The notes beneath the pieces were generated by a model, which did not search any database, was not told the origin of the DNA, and saw only the letters and a list, made by a program, of their open reading frames with translations. This document shows, piece by piece, positions 45,835 through 53,345 of a DNA stretch of 64,000 bases. The translations under genes were made by a program, and so were the position numbers. The stretch's first letter is position 1; each line of letters opens with the position of its first letter. The DNA lies in NCBI RefSeq assembly GCF_022842045.1, contig NZ_JALHQI010000009.1:1-64000 (forward strand). The letters are read 5' to 3'. Origin of the DNA: Arenimonas sp. (lineage in GTDB: Bacteria; Pseudomonadota; Gammaproteobacteria; Xanthomonadales; Xanthomonadaceae).

Positions 45835-46308
45835 TCACGGCTTGCGCTTGCGCTCCCACGGCGCCGCCAGGCAGATGTCCGGCAGCGTCTCGTGCATCTC
45901 GAAGAACTGGTACGCAAACTGGCCCGACTCGTAAACCTTCACCAGCACGCGGATTTCGCGCTCGACGTGCGGCACGCCCTCCTGGTCCTGGATCTTCATC
46001 CGTTGCATCACGCGCATCGCCTGACGATCGGCGGTGGGGTTGCCCGTCTTGCGGATGACCGTCGTCTTGCGCGTGTGGCCCTGGTCGGTCAGCGTGGTCT
46101 GCAGGCAGACGAAGGCCGGGTTGCGGCCCTTGCCGGGCTTGTCATCGGAGGACACCACGACGCCCCGCAGGTCGGCGACGGCGCCCGACGTGTCCGGGGC
46201 AGGGACACCCTCGGACTGTGCGGCAACGACCCCGGAGAACACCATCGAGGCGACGACCAGCACCGTGGCAAGACGCTCGCGCGACGGGCGGGGATTGAAC
46301 TTCTTCAC
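45835..46308 (-). CDS. Secreted protein homologous to an integron cassette product
   Basis: 157 aa. Signal peptide (to about 30, SGVVAAQ). The mature part, VCLQTTLTDQGHTRKTTVIR then KTGNPTADRQAMRVMQRMKI and VLVKVYESGQFAYQFFEM, aligns along its length with the cassette protein at 52182-52523 (TCVKTTIKANGHTTDSSVAV, SASDRYALKLVRVF, VLVETYESGAFGMILLEY). The pattern is faintly like the TonB C-terminal fold. It lies 1.5 kb left of the nearest decayed attC, so it may be a stranded cassette gene or the source family. Function unknown. Confidence 0.68.
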   Translation of the reverse strand: MKKFNPRPSRERLATVLVVASMVFSGVVAAQSEGVPAPDTSGAVADLRGVVVSSDDKPGKGRNPAFVCLQTTLTDQGHTRKTTVIRKTGNPTADRQAMRVMQRMKIQDQEGVPHVEREIRVLVKVYESGQFAYQFFEMHETLPDICLAAPWERKRKP

Positions 46309-46398
46309 GTGCAGGTGCTCCGGAGGGCGAGACGAGACCGGAACTTACGACGACTCGCCGCAGCGCCGCAACCGGCGAAAAACTCTCGGTCGCGTCGG

Positions 46399-46812
46399 CT
46401 AGCCGAAGCCGATCGCGTAGAACAATCCCGCGCCCAGCCCCAGCGAGGCCACCCCCATCAGCGGCAGGAAGCGCAGCGCCTGCGGCACGGTGCGCTGCGC
46501 GAACGCCTGGTGCCGGCGCCAGGGCACCAAGGCCAGCACCAGCGTGGTTCCCACGAGCACCCAGCCCACGAACGTGAACGCCTGCGTCCACGGCATGGCG
46601 GGTGCGTGCACCAGCAGCGCGCCGCCCACCAACAGGCGCAAGGCCAGCTCAAGGTAGTGCAGGCGCGCCGACCCGGCGTGGCCCTGCAGGAAACCCCGCA
46701 CCCAGGCGGGCCGCACCAGCGCGCACGCCCCGAGCCCGACCAGGTAGGCGGCGGTGAGCGCCAGCACCACGACTGACATCGCGCCTGAAATTGCCTGGAT
46801 GTCGATCGCCAT
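46399..46812 (-). CDS. Hypothetical four-helix membrane protein
   Basis: 137 aa with four membrane segments (about 13-32, 50-68, 76-95, 113-132). The style (GACALVRPAWVRGFLQGHAG) is that of small inner-membrane proteins of unknown role. It starts 3 bp before the end of the gap after the MAPEG-type gene, so the two are probably cotranscribed. Confidence 0.65.
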   Translation of the reverse strand: MAIDIQAISGAMSVVVLALTAAYLVGLGACALVRPAWVRGFLQGHAGSARLHYLELALRLLVGGALLVHAPAMPWTQAFTFVGWVLVGTTLVLALVPWRRHQAFAQRTVPQALRFLPLMGVASLGLGAGLFYAIGFG

Positions 46813-46815
46813 TGG

Positions 46816-47211
46816 TCAGCCCCTCGTCCGAAGTACGACCACCCACAGCCCGAGCACGGCCAGGAAGTTGATCGTGAACACCAGCCCACGCAGCCGGACG
46901 TTGCGCGTGAGGATCTGCACGATGCCGTGCGCGATGCGGCCCGCCACGAACAGCCAGGCCAGCGCCAGCGCCACCGGGCTCGGCGGATGGGGCAACAGGG
47001 CCAGGCAGGCCGCGAAGAACAGCAGCGGCCACTCGAACTGGTTCGACAGGTTCGCGCTGATGCGGGGTTCGAATACCCCGAACGGGTTGCTGCCGTCCGC
47101 CCGTCGGCCGATGCCCCAGATCGCGGGCGCGCGCGCCACCGTCAGCAGCACGTAAAGAAAGGCCGCATAGGCGACTTGCGCGGCCATGGGCAGGATCAAG
47201 GAATGCGTCAT
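46816..47211 (-). CDS. MAPEG family membrane protein
   Basis: 131 aa from ATG 47211. Four helices with MAPEG-type features: VAYAAFLYVLLTVARAPAIW, ANLSNQFEWPLLFFAACLAL and FVAGRIAHGIVQILTRNVRL. MAPEG proteins include glutathione-linked enzymes, but bacterial members such as this mostly lack a known activity. Followed directly by the membrane protein gene at 46399. Confidence 0.78.
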   Translation of the reverse strand: MTHSLILPMAAQVAYAAFLYVLLTVARAPAIWGIGRRADGSNPFGVFEPRISANLSNQFEWPLLFFAACLALLPHPPSPVALALAWLFVAGRIAHGIVQILTRNVRLRGLVFTINFLAVLGLWVVVLRTRG

Positions 47212-47380
47212 CGGGTCAGGCCATGCAGGGAAGGTCGCCGGTTTCGGGCGTGTGGCCGCGGATGTGGGGAGGATGGGCGGCCGCGGACCATGCCGGTCAA
47301 AACGAATTCGCCGCCTTCGGGACGACGAAGTACCCGATGTAGAACGCCAATCGTGGTCGGTAAAAGGGCGGCGGACCTGT

Positions 47381-47830
47381 TCACTGGGCCAGTCCCCCGG
47401 GGGGGAGGTGGCAGCGCATGTGCAATACCGATTCCTCGGCGTGGTCCGGCACGAAACCGAGCCTCGCGTAGAGGCCCATCGCTGGGTTCTCGGGATATAC
47501 GCGCAGCTGGACCACGCGGTAACCCCGGGCGGCCGCCATTTGCTTGACCTGTTCGATGGCCCAGGAACCGATGCCCTTGCCCTGGAACCCTGGGGCGATC
47601 TGTATGTCCCGGATCGCCAGGGCATCGCCCTCCGGCAGCAGTCGGATGTACCCGCAGCAGTGCTCGCCGTCATCAATCGCCAGGTTTTCGAACTCCTTCC
47701 AGCTCAGGCGAAAGCGCTCGGTGTCCCACGACACCCCCCGGGACGCGCGATAGCTGGCCATGTTGCCCCGGCTGAGCGCCTCGGATGCCGCCAGCTCGCT
47801 TGCCTCGGCGGGACGCAGCGATAGATTCAT
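47381..47830 (-). CDS. GNAT-family N-acetyltransferase (probable stranded cassette)
   Basis: 149 aa from ATG 47830 (TTG 47836 also in frame). Acetyl-CoA motif QIAPGFQGKGIGSWAIEQVK (about 72-91) followed by VYPENPAMGLYARLGF. The substrate is not predictable. A decayed attC (47832-47886) lies directly upstream of the start, exactly where an attC stands in front of every gene of the intact array, so I infer that this was a cassette gene. The 170 bp to its left hold no feature I recognise. Confidence 0.8.
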   Translation of the reverse strand: MNLSLRPAEASELAASEALSRGNMASYRASRGVSWDTERFRLSWKEFENLAIDDGEHCCGYIRLLPEGDALAIRDIQIAPGFQGKGIGSWAIEQVKQMAAARGYRVVQLRVYPENPAMGLYARLGFVPDHAEESVLHMRCHLPPGGLAQ

Positions 47831-47831
47831 T

Positions 47832-47886
47832 GCCAACAGTGACCACGGTGGCGCCAGGGGCGTTGGTTTGGATGATAGATCAGGTT
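47832..47886 (-). repeat. Decayed attC site (fossil 1)
   Basis: GCCAAC at the left; CGCCAGGGGCGTTGG in the centre against the array consensus CGCCGAAGGCGTCGG; then TTTGGATGAT against CTTGAATGAT, and an AGATCAGG end. Spacing matches a 56-bp attC. It lies directly in front of the GNAT gene. Confidence 0.6.
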
Positions 47887-47980
47887 CAATCCTCCAGTGC
47901 CCCGGTCGGCAGGTGATCGGTGCCTGTTTGCCCTTGGAAAAGGGGCGCGCACCGCCGGGGGCTTCGGCCCGGACGATGGG

Positions 47981-48277
47981 TCAGGGCTCCGCCGCCGCGC
48001 TACCCACCGGCCGACGGCGAACCCACCAAACCACGCCGAAAAGAATCGAGATCACGAGGAAGGCAAGCAGCGGAACAGCTAGCAGGCTGGCCTGGTCATG
48101 GTGGACGACCAGGCGCTGGGCATCGAAGTAGCGCCCCTGTTCGTTGAACAGGCCCCGGTACGGCCAGTAGAGCGAAAAGTACAGGTAGCCAAAGACGGCC
48201 GCGGACGCGCCCGATGCCAGTGCCGCGGCCAAGAGCAAGGCCTGCGGGATGCGGCGACGACGCTGCGTTGGCTTCAA
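47981..48277 (-). CDS. Hypothetical membrane protein, TTG start
   Basis: 98 aa from TTG 48277, chosen because a strong GGAGGA ribosome site ends four bases before it; the ATG at 48319 would overlap the upstream gene and has no such site. An Arg-rich N-terminus (LKPTQRRRRIPQ) is followed by two membrane helices (about 12-36 and 62-82). The family is unknown. The 150 bp to the left up to the fossil attC contain nothing I recognise. Confidence 0.6.
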   Translation of the reverse strand: MKPTQRRRRIPQALLLAAALASGASAAVFGYLYFSLYWPYRGLFNEQGRYFDAQRLVVHHDQASLLAVPLLAFLVISILFGVVWWVRRRPVGSAAAEP

Positions 48278-48296
48278 GGATTCCTCCTGCGGGCGG

Positions 48297-48701
48297 CTAA
48301 CTTGGCCGGGCCTGGCCAACGGCGTTGGCGTGCTTCAGCAACCAGGCCACGGGAATGAACGTCAGCCAGATGCTGAAATAGAAAACCGTCAAATACCAAT
48401 GGGACTTCAGGAAGCCAGCGCCCAACCCAAGATACCAGCCGCAATACAGTGCATCGTAAATGGCGAACGGAACCGTGTAGTAGACCGAAAGCCAGAACGC
48501 CCGCGAGAATCGAATCTCTTCCCGGCAACGAACAAGCACTAGGACAGCGTAGAGCGAAAACGCGACGGACAGGAACGTGCAGACAACACCCATGATGAGT
48601 GTTGAATACTGTTGGAAATAGTCGGGCAAGCCGGCAATCCAGAAGACGAGCCACACGGCACTGGCTTGCAGGAACAGGGCGATATGCTTCCTGGGGTTCA
48701 T
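48297..48701 (-). CDS. Hypothetical membrane protein (probable stranded cassette)
   Basis: 134 aa with four membrane helices and aromatic-rich loops (SVYYTVPFAIYDALYCGWYL). I do not recognise the family. Lower GC than the core genes, and a decayed attC starts just upstream of its ATG, as for intact cassette genes. It is followed by another small membrane gene. Confidence 0.65.
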   Translation of the reverse strand: MNPRKHIALFLQASAVWLVFWIAGLPDYFQQYSTLIMGVVCTFLSVAFSLYAVLVLVRCREEIRFSRAFWLSVYYTVPFAIYDALYCGWYLGLGAGFLKSHWYLTVFYFSIWLTFIPVAWLLKHANAVGQARPS

Positions 48702-48702
48702 G

Positions 48703-48770
48703 AACTGGGTCTCATGCCTTGGTTGGGTCGTGCCGGAGGCGTCGGTCTGCCTGGCAAGCCAGGTGCTCGC
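48703..48770 (-). repeat. Decayed attC site (fossil 2)
   Basis: A 27-nt stretch (48719-48745) matches the array attC interior with six differences, all transitions; the clearest part is GCCGGAGGCGTCGG against GCCGAAGGCGTCGG. The distal arm is poorly conserved. It lies directly in front of the gene starting at 48701. Confidence 0.6.
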
Positions 48771-48847
48771 CGGCGCCGCCGGATGAGAATTGGCTCGGCT
48801 TCACCAGGGTCTACTCCTGGGGCTGGCGCTTGATCCATGCCGCCAGG

Positions 48848-49432
48848 TCATCCGGACGCTGAGGTATCCAGGGCCTGATCATTGTCAAAACTGCCCGGCA
48901 AAGACAGGGGGCGAAAGTATGGCGGGTGCGGGGAGAACGGCGGTCTTCTCCATGGGGCCTGATGACAGGCATGAGCGGAGCCGGTTGGCAGGCGAACCCT
49001 GCCAGATAGCGTCCTCTCGACGGCGTGGGCGGGGCCCAGCATGCCCGCGCCCCGGTAGAGCAGCTCTTTCAGGTAGTCGACTCGCTCTTTGGTGACTCGA
49101 CTCATGCAGCGCAAAAAAGAGATAGAGAGTGTCCCTCCATGGACGGACTGCTCAAAGCTGCACGTTTTCTCGCGATAGAGAATCCAGGCGCGCTGGGCGC
49201 CAATCAACTCGGTGCGCTCCAGTGAGAATTCCATTGACTTCCACTGGTCAAGAAGCTTTTCGAAGGTCGCGTCGAGCTCAGAATCCAGGCCCTTGAGGTC
49301 GCCTTTCAAAAGGCAGGACTCCTGAAGCGTGCTTCCGTCCGCAAGGCCATCGCACTCAGGCCTGGGCGCGTCTTCTGCATTCGACACTGCCGCCGCGGCC
49401 AAAAAGATCAATCCGGGGATCCAAAAATGCAT
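48848..49432 (-). CDS. LprI-like (DUF1311) secreted protein with extended C-terminus
   Basis: 194 aa. Signal peptide (to about 19, VSNAE), then a DUF1311/LprI-type domain (about 25-128): QESCLLKGDLKGLDSELDAT, QRAWILYREKTCSFEQS and CMSRVTKERVDYLKELL. Members include lysozyme inhibitors. After LLYRGAG (about 130) the sequence turns Pro/Arg-rich, so the original stop was probably lost and the last 60 residues are read-through. The gene abuts a degenerate attC (49443) and looks like the last cassette before the old, decayed part of the array. Confidence 0.7.
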   Translation of the reverse strand: MHFWIPGLIFLAAAAVSNAEDAPRPECDGLADGSTLQESCLLKGDLKGLDSELDATFEKLLDQWKSMEFSLERTELIGAQRAWILYREKTCSFEQSVHGGTLSISFLRCMSRVTKERVDYLKELLYRGAGMLGPAHAVERTLSGRVRLPTGSAHACHQAPWRRPPFSPHPPYFRPLSLPGSFDNDQALDTSASG

Positions 49433-49442
49433 TCTTGCGCTC

Positions 49443-49494
49443 CAACGGTTGCGTAAAGCGCGCCGAAGGCGTCGGCGTGAATGATCAGTCAGGC
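49443..49494 (-). repeat. attC A (degenerate, left end of array)
   Basis: Interior GCGCCGAAGGCGTCGG is intact, but the outer boxes have drifted (CAACGGT, AGTCAGGC), as expected for the oldest site. Confidence 0.75.
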
Positions 49495-49898
49495 CTCTGT
49501 CGGCGCCTATGGGTGCAAATATACCGCGCGCCCATCACGATTGAGATGATGGCGGCTGCATAGGTGTGAGGAGTTCCGGCACCGCGAACAACAGCAAATG
49601 CGAAGGCGCCAGTCCCAAGCACGACAAGAACGTACGCTGCCGCAATCAGCGCGCGAGGACTCGATCTCATGGGCGGGGATTTGAGAGTCTTGTAGAGACT
49701 CCAAAGAACCAGGCAACAAGCGACTGCTGAAACGACTGAGAGCGTCAGAAGAATTGGGTCTGGTGGGTGTGATCTGAGAGCGGCCCCCCATATGAAGTAC
49801 GAAGCAATTCCAAGGGCAAGTGCCAGGATCGACACGAGCAGCGCGCCTAGGGCGCGCTCCCCGGGCGTTGCGTCTCTGTCGAGCTGGTATCGGTTCAT
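49485..49898 (-). CDS. Cassette protein: membrane protein of unknown function
   Basis: 137 aa with four membrane helices (about 16-40, 50-67, 82-98, 106-125) and a basic C-terminus (TRRRQRPD-like end). The N-terminus NRYQLDRDATPGERALGALL is cytoplasmic. No family recognised. The stop lies in attC A and the start next to attC B, the standard cassette layout. Confidence 0.7.
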   Translation of the reverse strand: MNRYQLDRDATPGERALGALLVSILALALGIASYFIWGAALRSHPPDPILLTLSVVSAVACCLVLWSLYKTLKSPPMRSSPRALIAAAYVLVVLGTGAFAFAVVRGAGTPHTYAAAIISIVMGARYICTHRRRQRPD

Positions 49899-49901
49899 GC
49901 C

Positions 49902-49957
49902 GCCAAACGCCTAAGTTAAGCCGCGCCGAAGGCGTCGGCTTGAATGATTGGTTAGGC
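49902..49957 (-). repeat. attC B
   Basis: 56 bp; left box GCCAAAC, right box GTTAGGC. Confidence 0.9.
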
Positions 49958-49967
49958 CTCGGCCGGA

Positions 49968-50327
49968 CTAGCAAGTCCAGTAGACCCGGTTCTCTAGATC
50001 GATGACTTCCGGCCCGCCGCTACAACCCCCGACGTCAGAAAGCGATCGATCTGCCTCCTCCCGGCCGATGATCCATTGTTCTGACGCGGCATGCCACATC
50101 AGCGTGCCTACATCGAGGACGCCGGCAGGAAATGGGTCTGATGCCTTCGGGTTCACAACTACGACGTGGGATCCATTGACGTGAACGGTGAGGCGAATGC
50201 TCGGAATGGTCGGGTGCTCGGCGAACCGATGCGTGAACTCGTACTCGCCCGACGCAATCGGAATGGGCGGATCTGGCGCCGCCATGCACCCAGCCAGGCT
50301 AAGTAACGCAACTGCGAAGATCTTCAT
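49968..50327 (-). CDS. Cassette lipoprotein of unknown function
   Basis: 119 aa. Lipobox LAGC (Cys14) makes it a lipoprotein; the mature part is a beta-rich domain (SGEYEFTHRFAEHPTIPSIR, LTVHVNGSHVVVVNP) ending GCSGGPEVIDLENRVYWTC with a likely disulfide. No family recognised. Confidence 0.7.
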   Translation of the reverse strand: MKIFAVALLSLAGCMAAPDPPIPIASGEYEFTHRFAEHPTIPSIRLTVHVNGSHVVVVNPKASDPFPAGVLDVGTLMWHAASEQWIIGREEADRSLSDVGGCSGGPEVIDLENRVYWTC

Positions 50328-50332
50328 CCGAG

Positions 50333-50388
50333 GCCTAACGCCTAAGTTAAGCCGCGCCGAAGGCGTCGGCTTGAATGATTAGTTAGGC
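50333..50388 (-). repeat. attC C
   Basis: 56 bp; GCCTAAC and GTTAGGC boxes, consensus interior. Confidence 0.93.
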
Positions 50389-50994
50389 CGCATCCTCTAC
50401 GACCACCCGAACTGCGTCAATACACGAGGGAATGACGGAGAAGGGCAGTGGGTTGGCAGCATAGACATTCTCGTAGATGGTCACGCGCGGCCCGTCGGCG
50501 CCGCGCGTCAGGTGCCCCACGGCGCCAAAGGAAGTGTTCGCGTCAGGGCGCAATCGGGCGTTTCTTCCATAGACAGGGTTGCCAGCTTTCCCGTCAAGGA
50601 TGTGAACCGTCAGCTCGCCGTACATTGCGCAAAGGAAATCGTGTGGCTCTGTCCCGAACAGCTGCCATGGGTCCGCAGCGTTGTATATGAGGAGGATTGT
50701 TGGCTGTCCGGCGCGCGAGGCGACCTGCAGTTGCTTTCGAGCTTCCGAGATCTTCTGCCTTACGTGGGAGCCGACTGTTCGTGAACTAACGCTTGACTGG
50801 TTGAAGCCCCGAAGGCTCTCAATTTGTTTGATCTCGACGGCAATCGAGTGGTCAATTAGCCGCAGACTGAAATCGGGGGTTTTGCCGACCTCCGTCGGGA
50901 CGCGGTCCACGACCAGATTGTTGTGACGACAGAACTCGCTAAAGAGACGCTCAGACTCTGTTTGGGTGTCCAGTCCTGGCCGGATCGTCGTCAT
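50383..50994 (-). CDS. Cassette protein with PD-(D/E)XK nuclease-like motif
   Basis: 203 aa from ATG 50994. The stretch VPTEVGKTPDFSLRLIDHSI then AVEIKQIES (about 34-62) has the PD-x(n)-ExK spacing of PD-(D/E)XK nucleases, preceded by a conserved helix (ERLFSEFCRHNNL). A later segment, RKQLQVASRAGQPTILLIYN, resembles the strand after the active site in such folds. Possible restriction-like, repair or anti-mobile role; no methylase or partner gene is in the cassette. No exact family name. Confidence 0.65.
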   Translation of the reverse strand: MTTIRPGLDTQTESERLFSEFCRHNNLVVDRVPTEVGKTPDFSLRLIDHSIAVEIKQIESLRGFNQSSVSSRTVGSHVRQKISEARKQLQVASRAGQPTILLIYNAADPWQLFGTEPHDFLCAMYGELTVHILDGKAGNPVYGRNARLRPDANTSFGAVGHLTRGADGPRVTIYENVYAANPLPFSVIPSCIDAVRVVVEDAA

Positions 50995-50997
50995 GCG

Positions 50998-51057
50998 GCC
51001 TAACACCTGAGTTAAGCCGCGCCGCGAAGCGGCGTCGGCTTGGACGAATTGTTAGGC
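50998..51057 (-). repeat. attC D (60-bp variant)
   Basis: Central stem GCCGCGAAGCGGC replaces the usual GCGCCGAAGGCG; same variant as attC N. Confidence 0.92.
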
Positions 51058-51076
51058 CGCAGTCCCACTACCCAAC

Positions 51077-51505
51077 TTACGGCGATGCTGGCTGAGATGC
51101 CTTGGAACCGAGTTCTTGCGCTAGGAGGGGGGCGAGGTCTCTACCCCCGGTCACCGGAGTCGCCTTGGCGCACATGTCCGTGGCGGGGCCACCCAGCCAT
51201 TGCTCGTACGGGTCCGTCTTGATGGTAGCGAAATCGGCCCACTCCGCCTTTGCTGCGGTGCCGATATGCACCTGCCCACAAAGCATGTAGCTGCGCGTAC
51301 CCGTATCCGTCTCGCGGAAGCGCAGGTTCACCTGCCGAAAGCCGTCCGGCTTTGGACCGTGAGACGCGAAGTCGGAAACCGTGTACGCGACGATGGCGTC
51401 CTCTAGGCCCTCAACATAGGAGTTGTTTCCTTGCGCGGCCGCGACTGTGGAGGCGCTGAGCAGCAGTGCGAGAGCCAAGGGGCGGAGCTTGAAAAGCTGC
51501 GGCAT
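51077..51505 (-). CDS. Cassette secreted protein of unknown function
   Basis: 142 aa. Signal peptide (to about 24, STVAAAQ), then a domain with YVEGLEDAIVAYTVSDFASH and VNLRFRETDTGTRSYMLCGQ, two cysteines (SYMLCGQ and TDMCAKA), and an acidic/hydrophobic end. No family recognised. About 60 bp separate its start from attC E and hold nothing I recognise. Confidence 0.68.
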   Translation of the reverse strand: MPQLFKLRPLALALLLSASTVAAAQGNNSYVEGLEDAIVAYTVSDFASHGPKPDGFRQVNLRFRETDTGTRSYMLCGQVHIGTAAKAEWADFATIKTDPYEQWLGGPATDMCAKATPVTGGRDLAPLLAQELGSKASQPASP

Positions 51506-51566
51506 CGGGACTGTCCGTTATGGTGGAGTAAAGCAGCTGTGGGCGCGCCGCAGACGTTTCAATGCG

Positions 51567-51622
51567 GCCTAACGCCTTAGTTAAGCCGCGCCGAAGGCGT
51601 CGGCTTGAATGATTGGTTAGGC
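51567..51622 (-). repeat. attC E
   Basis: 56 bp, consensus boxes. It is followed by a gene-less cassette, the only one with a short attC. Confidence 0.92.
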
Positions 51623-51795
51623 CAACGCTAAGCCACGGACCGCATGCCTGCAAGGGCGAGGAAGCCGTGGCCCCGAGGCCAGAAGCATCGGACGCCAACG
51701 ACAAGGTGCTCTGGACATAACGTGGACAAGTGAGCCGATCCTGCCGCCGAGAGCTCTGTATGCGTAATGGTGGCGCGGGCCGGGGAGCCCTGCAG
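51623..51795 (-). other. Gene-less cassette 1 (divergent member of the repeated family)
   Basis: Begins CCAACGCTAAGCCACGG and keeps the stem GCCACGG/CCGTGGC and GCGTAATGGTGGCGCGGG, but is shorter than the others and loses the AGAAACGCGGG hairpin region. No convincing ORF on either strand. Confidence 0.65.
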
Positions 51796-51820
51796 TGATT
51801 TGGCGCAGGGATGGTTAGGC
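51796..51820 (-). repeat. attC remnant (E2)
   Basis: Only the distal box GTTAGGC (51814-51820) and a few adjacent bases remain; the opposite arm is missing, so the two cassettes around it may now move as one unit. Confidence 0.5.
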
Positions 51821-52123
51821 GCCAATTGCGTGACCTACGAATAGCAAGAAGAAGTAGAGGACCAGCAGCGAAAAGGTCGCTCGCATGGCGTAGCGAATGA
51901 AGAAGTTGTGCCAGCGCTTGCGCGCTGCCGGATCTAAGGTGGAGAAATATGCGTCTACGTACTTGTCAATGAAAGTATTGAGTAGGACGTGTCTCAGGCT
52001 GTAGGTAACCTTGATCTCACGATCTCCGAGAGTGGGGAGGACGAGAAACGCATACAGCAGCCAGAAGATGATCTGGATCGCGATCAGGCTGCTGAAAAGA
52101 AGCTGGAGAATCGAGTCAAGCAT
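51815..52123 (-). CDS. Cassette membrane protein of unknown function
   Basis: 102 aa from ATG 52123 (a TTG precedes it). Two membrane helices (about 6-28 and 80-98) flank a soluble middle: VTYSLRHVLLNTFIDKYVDA, then YFSTLDPAARKRWHNFF. No family recognised. Confidence 0.65.
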   Translation of the reverse strand: MLDSILQLLFSSLIAIQIIFWLLYAFLVLPTLGDREIKVTYSLRHVLLNTFIDKYVDAYFSTLDPAARKRWHNFFIRYAMRATFSLLVLYFFLLFVGHAIGA

Positions 52124-52131
52124 CAATTGGC

Positions 52132-52187
52132 GCCTAACGCCTTAGTTAAGCCGCGCCGAAGGCGTCGGCTTGAATGAATAGTTAGGT
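52132..52187 (-). repeat. attC F
   Basis: 56 bp; left GCCTAAC, right GTTAGGT. Confidence 0.92.
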
Positions 52188-52523
52188 GCCAGCCGAGGCC
52201 CCGGGAGGCAGCGAGCACGACTCCAGCAGCTTTCCCTTGTACTCGAGCAGGATCATGCCAAAGGCACCACTCTCGTACGTTTCTACCAAAACGTAACCAG
52301 TTTGCGGGTCGTAAGTCTTGCCACGCTCGCGCGTGACACTAAAGACGCGAACCAGTTTGAGGGCGTAACGATCAGATGCGGAGTTTCCGGATGTGACCGC
52401 CACAGAACTGTCTGTGGTGTGGCCGTTGGCTTTAATAGTCGTCTTGACGCAAGTCATGGCTGGGGTCGCGCCAACGCCAGGGCTGCCAGCAGTAGCTGTT
52501 ACCAACAGTAGGAAAAGAAGCAT
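52182..52523 (-). CDS. Cassette secreted protein homologous to the chromosomal 45835-46308 product
   Basis: 113 aa. A short signal (LLFLLLVTATAG) precedes TCVKTTIKANGHTTDSSVAV, SASDRYALKLVRVF and VLVETYESGAFGMILLEYKG, which line up with the protein at 45835-46308. Its boundary boxes (GTTAGGT and ACCTAAC) are complementary, confirming the cassette unit. Function unknown. Confidence 0.7.
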   Translation of the reverse strand: MLLFLLLVTATAGSPGVGATPAMTCVKTTIKANGHTTDSSVAVTSGNSASDRYALKLVRVFSVTRERGKTYDPQTGYVLVETYESGAFGMILLEYKGKLLESCSLPPGASAGT

Positions 52524-52531
52524 CGTGCGGC

Positions 52532-52587
52532 ACCTAACGCCTGAGTTAAGCCGCGCCGAAGGCGTCGGCTTGAATGATTAGTTAGGT
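52532..52587 (-). repeat. attC G
   Basis: 56 bp; left ACCTAAC, right GTTAGGT. Confidence 0.92.
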
Positions 52588-52896
52588 CGCAACGCCGCGA
52601 ATGAGCGCTGCGGCTATGCAGCCCAACAACAGCGCCCCTAGGAGCTGCTGGAGGCGGACCTGACGGTGAACGGATTGGTGTAATGGGCTAAAGAATGCAT
52701 TGGATGTCGGAATCGACCCGAATCGAAGCAGGTTGACGAGGACGCTTATTGGCGAGCTTCCGGGGCTGAATGTACGAAACGCTTCGCCGCTAAGTTGGCC
52801 AAGCTCAACCGCCTTACGCACTCTTCTAGTCAAGATCTGATCATTGACTAGCAATGCAATAAGCAAGGCGATAGATATGTAGTAGAGGAGGTTCAT
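52582..52896 (-). CDS. Cassette membrane protein of unknown function
   Basis: 104 aa; two membrane helices at the ends (about 3-18 and 83-101) and a polar middle with LTRRVRKAVELGQLSGEAFR. GAGGAG upstream of ATG 52896 is a good ribosome site. No family recognised. Confidence 0.66.
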   Translation of the reverse strand: MNLLYYISIALLIALLVNDQILTRRVRKAVELGQLSGEAFRTFSPGSSPISVLVNLLRFGSIPTSNAFFSPLHQSVHRQVRLQQLLGALLLGCIAAALIRGVAT

Positions 52897-52910
52897 TGCC
52901 TGTTCTGCCG

Positions 52911-52966
52911 ACCTAACGCCTTAGTTAAGCCGCGCCGAAGGCGTCGGCTTGAATGATTGGTTAGGC
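52911..52966 (-). repeat. attC H
   Basis: 56 bp; left ACCTAAC, right GTTAGGC. Confidence 0.92.
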
Positions 52967-53251
52967 AGCGGTCGGCGAGAATGCCGGCGTGCCGTACTTT
53001 GAGTGCCACCTACGGTAAAGCTTGAACGCAACCCACCACATGAAGGCGCCGGCCAAGCCAGCGAAGTAGTAGCCGCCAAGAGCCGTTGGGGCGTCTGCGA
53101 GGATACTTCTTATCACTTCGTCAGGGAGTGGCGCAGCCAGAGCTCGCCGAAGTTCTTGATAAGCAGCATTAGCTGCGAAGAGACTCCAGTTAAACAAAGC
53201 GATACCTGCGAAGCCAAGAAGCAGGATCATCGATACGCGTAGCTGGGCCAT
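52961..53251 (-). CDS. Cassette membrane protein, copy 1 of an exact duplicate
   Basis: 96 aa; two membrane helices (about 5-27 and 57-78) around QELRRALAAPLPDEVIRSIL. The protein is identical to the one at 59147-59437, so the same cassette occurs twice in the array. No family recognised. Confidence 0.72.
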   Translation of the reverse strand: MAQLRVSMILLLGFAGIALFNWSLFAANAAYQELRRALAAPLPDEVIRSILADAPTALGGYYFAGLAGAFMWWVAFKLYRRWHSKYGTPAFSPTAA

Positions 53252-53255
53252 AGCT

Positions 53256-53345
53256 GCCTAACGCCTTAGTTAAGCCGCCGCCGCCGCGGAAGCATGGCTA
53301 CTTGCGTGTACCGATCCGGCGGTCGGCTTGAACGTGTTGTTAGGC
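53256..53345 (-). repeat. attC I (90-bp long form, type alpha)
   Basis: Standard boxes, but the interior is extended: CCGCCGCCGCCGCGGAAGC, ...GTGTACCGATCCGGCGG. Same form as S, T and V. Confidence 0.92.

Noticed and set aside
48275-48349. Possible third fossil attC (GGCTAAC ... AACGGCGTTGGC)
   Set aside because: It would lie inside the 3' end of the gene at 48297, and the arms do not match well enough; probably chance.
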